Source: Flavobacteriaceae bacterium (lineage in GTDB: Bacteria > Bacteroidota > Bacteroidia > Flavobacteriales > Flavobacteriaceae). From it: 64,000 nucleotides of DNA. Location of the stretch: positions 1 through 64,000 of the forward strand of contig JANSXN010000001.1 in the NCBI GenBank assembly GCA_024742935.1, given 5' to 3'. The first letter of the stretch is position 1. Every line of letters begins with the position of its first letter. Shown piece by piece: positions 60,792-64,000 of this stretch. The notes under the pieces were generated by a model. It had not been told where the DNA came from, ran no database searches, and saw only the letters and a program-made list of their open reading frames with translations. Both the position numbers and the translations under genes were made by a program.

Positions 60792-61760
60792 ATGAGCTAT
60801 TTAGATACCACTTACGATGTCTACAAAGAAGCAGCCCTAACACCTGACGTGGGCTTATGCTGCACCACTAACCCAATATGGGAATTACCCGGATTAAAAA
60901 TCCCAAAAATCATGCAGGAAATGAACTACGGTTGCGGAAGCACTGTTCATGCCCGTGACCTATCCAACAACCCAAAAATGCTCTATGTGGGCGTGGGCGG
61001 CGGTATGGAACTGCTTCAATTTGCCTATTTTAACCGGCAAAAAGGAGGTGTTGTGGGTGTTGATATGGTAGACGAAATGCTGGAAGCTTCGCGCAAAAAC
61101 TTTATAGAGGCCGAAGCACAAAACCCCTGGTTTAAAAGTGACTTTGTCGAACTCAAAAAAGGCGATGCACTTAACCTTCCCGTAGAAGACAATTCCATTG
61201 ATGTGGCTGCTCAAAACTGCCTGTTCAACATCTTTAAAGCCGAAGATTTAAAAATGGCTATTGAAGAAATGTATCGCGTTCTTAAACCTCATGGAAAACT
61301 GGTGATGAGCGACCCTACTTGTGAGCAACCCATGAACGGCACCCTGCGCAATGACGATCGCCTTCGTGCGCTATGCCTCAGCGGAAGTTTACCCATTGCG
61401 GATTATGTAAAAGCACTCACTGATGCGGGATTTGGAACCATAGAAATTCGCGCCAGAAAACCCTATCGCATTCTCGACCCAAAACACTACCCAACTGATG
61501 AATTGATTTACATCGAGTCTATTGAAGTTGCCGCCATCAAAGACCCGATGCCCGCAGACGGCCCCTGTGTTTTTACCGGCAAAGCGGCTATTTATTTTGG
61601 TGACGAACCATTTCTGGACGACAAGAAAGGACATATTTTATTAAAAAATCAGCCGTTGGCTATTTGTGATAAAACTGCCGGTGCATTGGCAGATCTGGGT
61701 CGTGATGATATTTTTATCAGTGAATCGACCTTCCACTATGATGGTGGCGGTTGTTGTTAA
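60792..61760 (+). CDS. arsM: Arsenite methyltransferase ArsM (arsenosugar type)
   Basis: The 322-residue SAM methyltransferase has an early CC pair (DVGLCCTTNPIW, near 23), a SAM site YVGVGGGMELLQFA (near 64), the conserved Cys in NCLFN and a C-terminal GGGCC. The cysteines bind As(III). It makes mono- and dimethylated arsenic, the substrate of ArsS. It lies downstream of the PNP gene with 190 bases of repeats between. Confidence 0.92.
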   Translation: MSYLDTTYDVYKEAALTPDVGLCCTTNPIWELPGLKIPKIMQEMNYGCGSTVHARDLSNNPKMLYVGVGGGMELLQFAYFNRQKGGVVGVDMVDEMLEASRKNFIEAEAQNPWFKSDFVELKKGDALNLPVEDNSIDVAAQNCLFNIFKAEDLKMAIEEMYRVLKPHGKLVMSDPTCEQPMNGTLRNDDRLRALCLSGSLPIADYVKALTDAGFGTIEIRARKPYRILDPKHYPTDELIYIESIEVAAIKDPMPADGPCVFTGKAAIYFGDEPFLDDKKGHILLKNQPLAICDKTAGALADLGRDDIFISESTFHYDGGGCC

Positions 61761-61777
61761 TATATAAACCGTAAATT

Positions 61778-62899
61778 ATGATTTTGATACTGCTTTTTCT
61801 TGCAGCCTGTTTTTTAGCGTATACAAATGGAGCTAATGATAACTTCAAAGGGGTGGCAACGCTTTTTGGGAGTAATACCACCAATTATAAAAGGGCCATC
61901 ACCTGGGCAACACTAACCACATTTGTAGGGTCTGTAGCGGCTATTTTTTTGGCAAGTGCATTGATCAAGAACTTTTCCGGAAACGGATTGGTACCAGATG
62001 AATTAACCCAGATGCCTGTTTTTGCGATTTCGGTGGCTTCGGGAGCGGCATTAACAGTTTTTCTGGCTACTAAAATCGGTATGCCCATTTCCACTACTCA
62101 CGGGTTGGTGGGTGCTCTTTTTGGAACGGGACTGATGGCCGTGGGTATGGAATTCAATTTTTCTAAACTGGGGGCTTCCTTTTTAATTCCCTTACTGCTA
62201 AGCCCTCTTATGGCTGCTGTATTCAGTTTTATTGCCTACTTGATTTTTCGGTTTATAAGGGAGAAAACAGGTGTCTCAAAAAGCAGTTGTCTTTGTGTGA
62301 ATGAAATGGAAGGAAGTTCTGTTCAGTTGCAAGCCAATTCGTTTGTCGTTTCTAAATCTTCACATATCGAAATAGTAAGTTGTAAAAAGGAACTCTATAC
62401 CGAAAAATATGATGGTGAAATTTTTGGAATAACCATCCAAAAAGTAATGGATGCCCTGCACTTTTTGAGTGCCGGAGTAGTAAGTTTTGCACGTGGTTTA
62501 AATGATACCCCAAAAATTGTGGGGCTTCTTTTGGTCATTAACGCGTTCAATATACAATGGGGCATGCTCGCCATTGGTCTTGCAATGGCAGTGGGTGGAA
62601 TTCTCAATGCAAAAAAAGTGGGATTGACAAAGAGCAAAAAAATCACACCCATGAGTTCAGGGCAAGGATTGAGCGCAAACCTCATCACTGGTTTACTGGT
62701 CACAACCGCAAGCATTCACGGTTTGCCTGTTTCCACCACCCATGTGTCTGTAGGCTCTATTTTCGGAATTGGAACTGTGACTAAAAAAGCAGATATTAGA
62801 GTGGTTTCAAAGATAGTTTTGTCCTGGGTATTGACCCTTCCAATCGCTGCCTTTTTTGGAGCTTTGGTCTATTTATCTTTACAGTTCATAAATACCTAA
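61778..62899 (+). CDS. PiT family inorganic phosphate transporter
   Basis: The 373-residue carrier has two homologous halves: NGANDNFKGVATLFG with ISTTHGLVGALFG, and ARGLNDTPKIVGLL with VSTTHVSVGSIFG. It has about ten helices and a cysteine-bearing central loop. It imports phosphate with cations and may also carry arsenate, an analogue. Its place in the arsenosugar cluster suggests a link to phosphate/arsenate balance (inference). Confidence 0.93.
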   Translation: MILILLFLAACFLAYTNGANDNFKGVATLFGSNTTNYKRAITWATLTTFVGSVAAIFLASALIKNFSGNGLVPDELTQMPVFAISVASGAALTVFLATKIGMPISTTHGLVGALFGTGLMAVGMEFNFSKLGASFLIPLLLSPLMAAVFSFIAYLIFRFIREKTGVSKSSCLCVNEMEGSSVQLQANSFVVSKSSHIEIVSCKKELYTEKYDGEIFGITIQKVMDALHFLSAGVVSFARGLNDTPKIVGLLLVINAFNIQWGMLAIGLAMAVGGILNAKKVGLTKSKKITPMSSGQGLSANLITGLLVTTASIHGLPVSTTHVSVGSIFGIGTVTKKADIRVVSKIVLSWVLTLPIAAFFGALVYLSLQFINT

Positions 62900-62902
62900 A
62901 CA

Positions 62903-63712
62903 ATGAAAAAATCAATTTTTATACTATTACTTTCAATAAGTTTATTTGCATTTACAACCACCGGCTGCGCCCTATTGTCTGCGGCAGGTCTCACAAACAG
63001 AGGGCTTCCCACGCCACAAGTTCCTGAAAAATTAACCTCCACAACGGCAAATTCTTCCGTAAATCTGGATCACAGTGACTGGACTGCTTTGCTAAAAAAA
63101 CACGTGGATAAAGAGGGAAATGTAGATTACAAAGGTTTTAAAAAAGACCGTGCCGCATTGACTTCTTATCTCAATTACCTCTCCCAAAACAAACCCGATA
63201 AGGATTGGTCTGTTCAGGAATTACTGGCTTATTACATCAATGTTTACAATGCTTTTACGGTGGAGTTAATAGTGGAAAATTATCCTGTGAATAGTATAAA
63301 AGACATCAATGGACCCTGGACCCGTGCCATTGTTCCCATTGGAAATATCAACATGTCATTGGGTGGCGTAGAAAACGGACTGTTAAAAAAAATGAACGAT
63401 CCGCGTTTTCATTTTGCCATTAACTGTGCTTCGGTTTCCTGTCCCAAATTGCTGGATGAAGCTTACACTGCAGCATCCATCAATGAGCAACTCGACAGAG
63501 CCGCTAGGGAGTTTATCAATTCCCTTGAAAATAAAATTTCCGAAAACAAAGCAGAACTCTCCAGAATTTTTGACTGGTATGAGAAGGATTTTAAAGTAAA
63601 TAATATCGAAAGCGTCATTGAATATGTCAACCAATACAGCAACACAAAAATAAACCCCGGTGCAACCATCACCTATTTGGAATATGACTGGGGCTTGAAT
63701 GAGAAAAAATAA
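62903..63712 (+). CDS. DUF547 domain lipoprotein
   Basis: The 269-residue protein has a lipoprotein-type signal (ending FTTTGC, Cys22). The DUF547 domain (about 55-250) has YYINVYNAFTVELIVENYP and HFAINCASVSCPKL. The function of DUF547 is unknown; it is a repeated neighbour of arsenosugar genes. It starts 3 bases after the PiT gene. Confidence 0.88.
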   Translation: MKKSIFILLLSISLFAFTTTGCALLSAAGLTNRGLPTPQVPEKLTSTTANSSVNLDHSDWTALLKKHVDKEGNVDYKGFKKDRAALTSYLNYLSQNKPDKDWSVQELLAYYINVYNAFTVELIVENYPVNSIKDINGPWTRAIVPIGNINMSLGGVENGLLKKMNDPRFHFAINCASVSCPKLLDEAYTAASINEQLDRAAREFINSLENKISENKAELSRIFDWYEKDFKVNNIESVIEYVNQYSNTKINPGATITYLEYDWGLNEKK

Positions 63713-63730
63713 GCATATTTGTCCAGTTCT

Positions 63731-64000
63731 ATGAAGATTAGTATCATTATTCCCGTTTTAAATGAAGAAGAGGCTATTGCAGTTCTTTTACCCTATTTGA
63801 AACAAAATTCTAATTCAGAAAACATTTCAGAAATTATTGTGGTGGATGGAGGCAGTGATGATACCACTGTTGCTATAGCAAAAGCTGAAAATGTACTTTT
63901 AATTTCTTCGGAAAAAGGCAGGGCAAAACAAATGAATGCCAGTGCAAAACAAGCAACCGGTGATATTCTCTATTTTCTTCACGCAGATTCATTTCCGCCG
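63731..64000 (+). CDS. TIGR04283-type family 2 glycosyltransferase, cut by the window edge
   Basis: The first 90 codons are visible. MKISIIIPVLNEEEAIAVLL opens the GT-A fold, with EIIVVDGGSDDTT (near 37) and the FLHADSFPP segment (near 83, the DxD-like site). It corresponds to transferase 2 of the rSAM/selenodomain-associated arsenosugar system. It follows the DUF547 gene by 18 bases. The 3' end is outside the window. Confidence 0.88.
   Translation, partial: MKISIIIPVLNEEEAIAVLLPYLKQNSNSENISEIIVVDGGSDDTTVAIAKAENVLLISSEKGRAKQMNASAKQATGDILYFLHADSFPP

Overview
The window is low-GC DNA from a member of the Bacteroidota, most likely a marine flavobacterium (Flavobacteriaceae). The support is the gene content (GldA gliding ATPase, exosortase F system, HYC_CC_PP-type protein, class II HMG-CoA reductase with a GYDIA-type GHMP kinase, FISUMP and DUF3857 proteins). 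It also rests on many start regions carrying the Bacteroidota -7 promoter element TAnnTTTG and almost no Shine-Dalgarno sequences. There is no rRNA, prophage, complete insertion sequence or CRISPR array. There is one tRNA (Phe).

Layout. 1-2150: two tandem DUF3857/transglutaminase-like exported proteins (one cut by the edge). 2211-7803: a leftward aromatic amino acid operon, pheA - aminotransferase - tyrA - DAHP synthase/chorismate mutase - rsgA - dtd. It is preceded by an unlisted 29-codon leader peptide full of Phe and Tyr codons, an antiterminator and an intrinsic terminator: a complete ribosome-mediated attenuator. 7932-8831: gldA. 8907-15061: a leftward metal-handling (probably copper) cluster with three heavy-metal-associated (HMA) proteins, a TonB-dependent receptor, an NHL-type lipoprotein, an outer membrane barrel and a HYC_CC_PP protein. 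15121-16099: exosortase XrtF and its partner. 16268-20847: lipoate ligase, GAF-type methionine sulfoxide reductase, a MacB-like permease and purH. 20916-26471: the cell-shape operon mreB-mreC-mreD-mrdA-rodA. 26474-38663: housekeeping and envelope genes (nuclease, Dpp-type permease, Prc-type protease, surE, lpxB, NlpC/P60 lipoprotein, BASS transporter, S9 peptidase, ComEC). 38757-39607: a nested palindrome and an orphan exported gene. 39657-45471: thioredoxin-like protein and a dipeptide-use operon (DPP-IV-like peptidase, YfcC-family carrier, POT importer). 45653-47998: mevalonate-pathway genes. 48050-54501: coaX, an outer membrane protein, a TPR protein, lptC, a small membrane protein and a PpiD-like foldase. 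54682-54754: tRNA-Phe. 56318-64000: an arsenosugar biosynthesis cluster (two DUF2064 transferases, CMD peroxidase-like protein, ArsS, rhodanese, purine nucleoside phosphorylase, ArsM, PiT transporter, DUF547 protein and a family 2 glycosyltransferase cut by the right edge).

The most striking item is the attenuator at 7667-7803. It couples translation of an aromatic-rich leader (FFYYNSFFTFFYW) to transcription of the genes that make Phe and Tyr. Other notable items are short GC-rich palindromic elements, three of which sit in the arsenosugar cluster, with one inside the coding frame of a glycosyltransferase; a 27-bp-arm inverted repeat next to the exosortase gene; and operator-like palindromes at the promoter of the metal cluster.

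No stretch longer than 300 bases lacks a gene. Start codons were moved from the longest possible frame wherever signal peptides, family N-termini or promoter positions argued for a later start.
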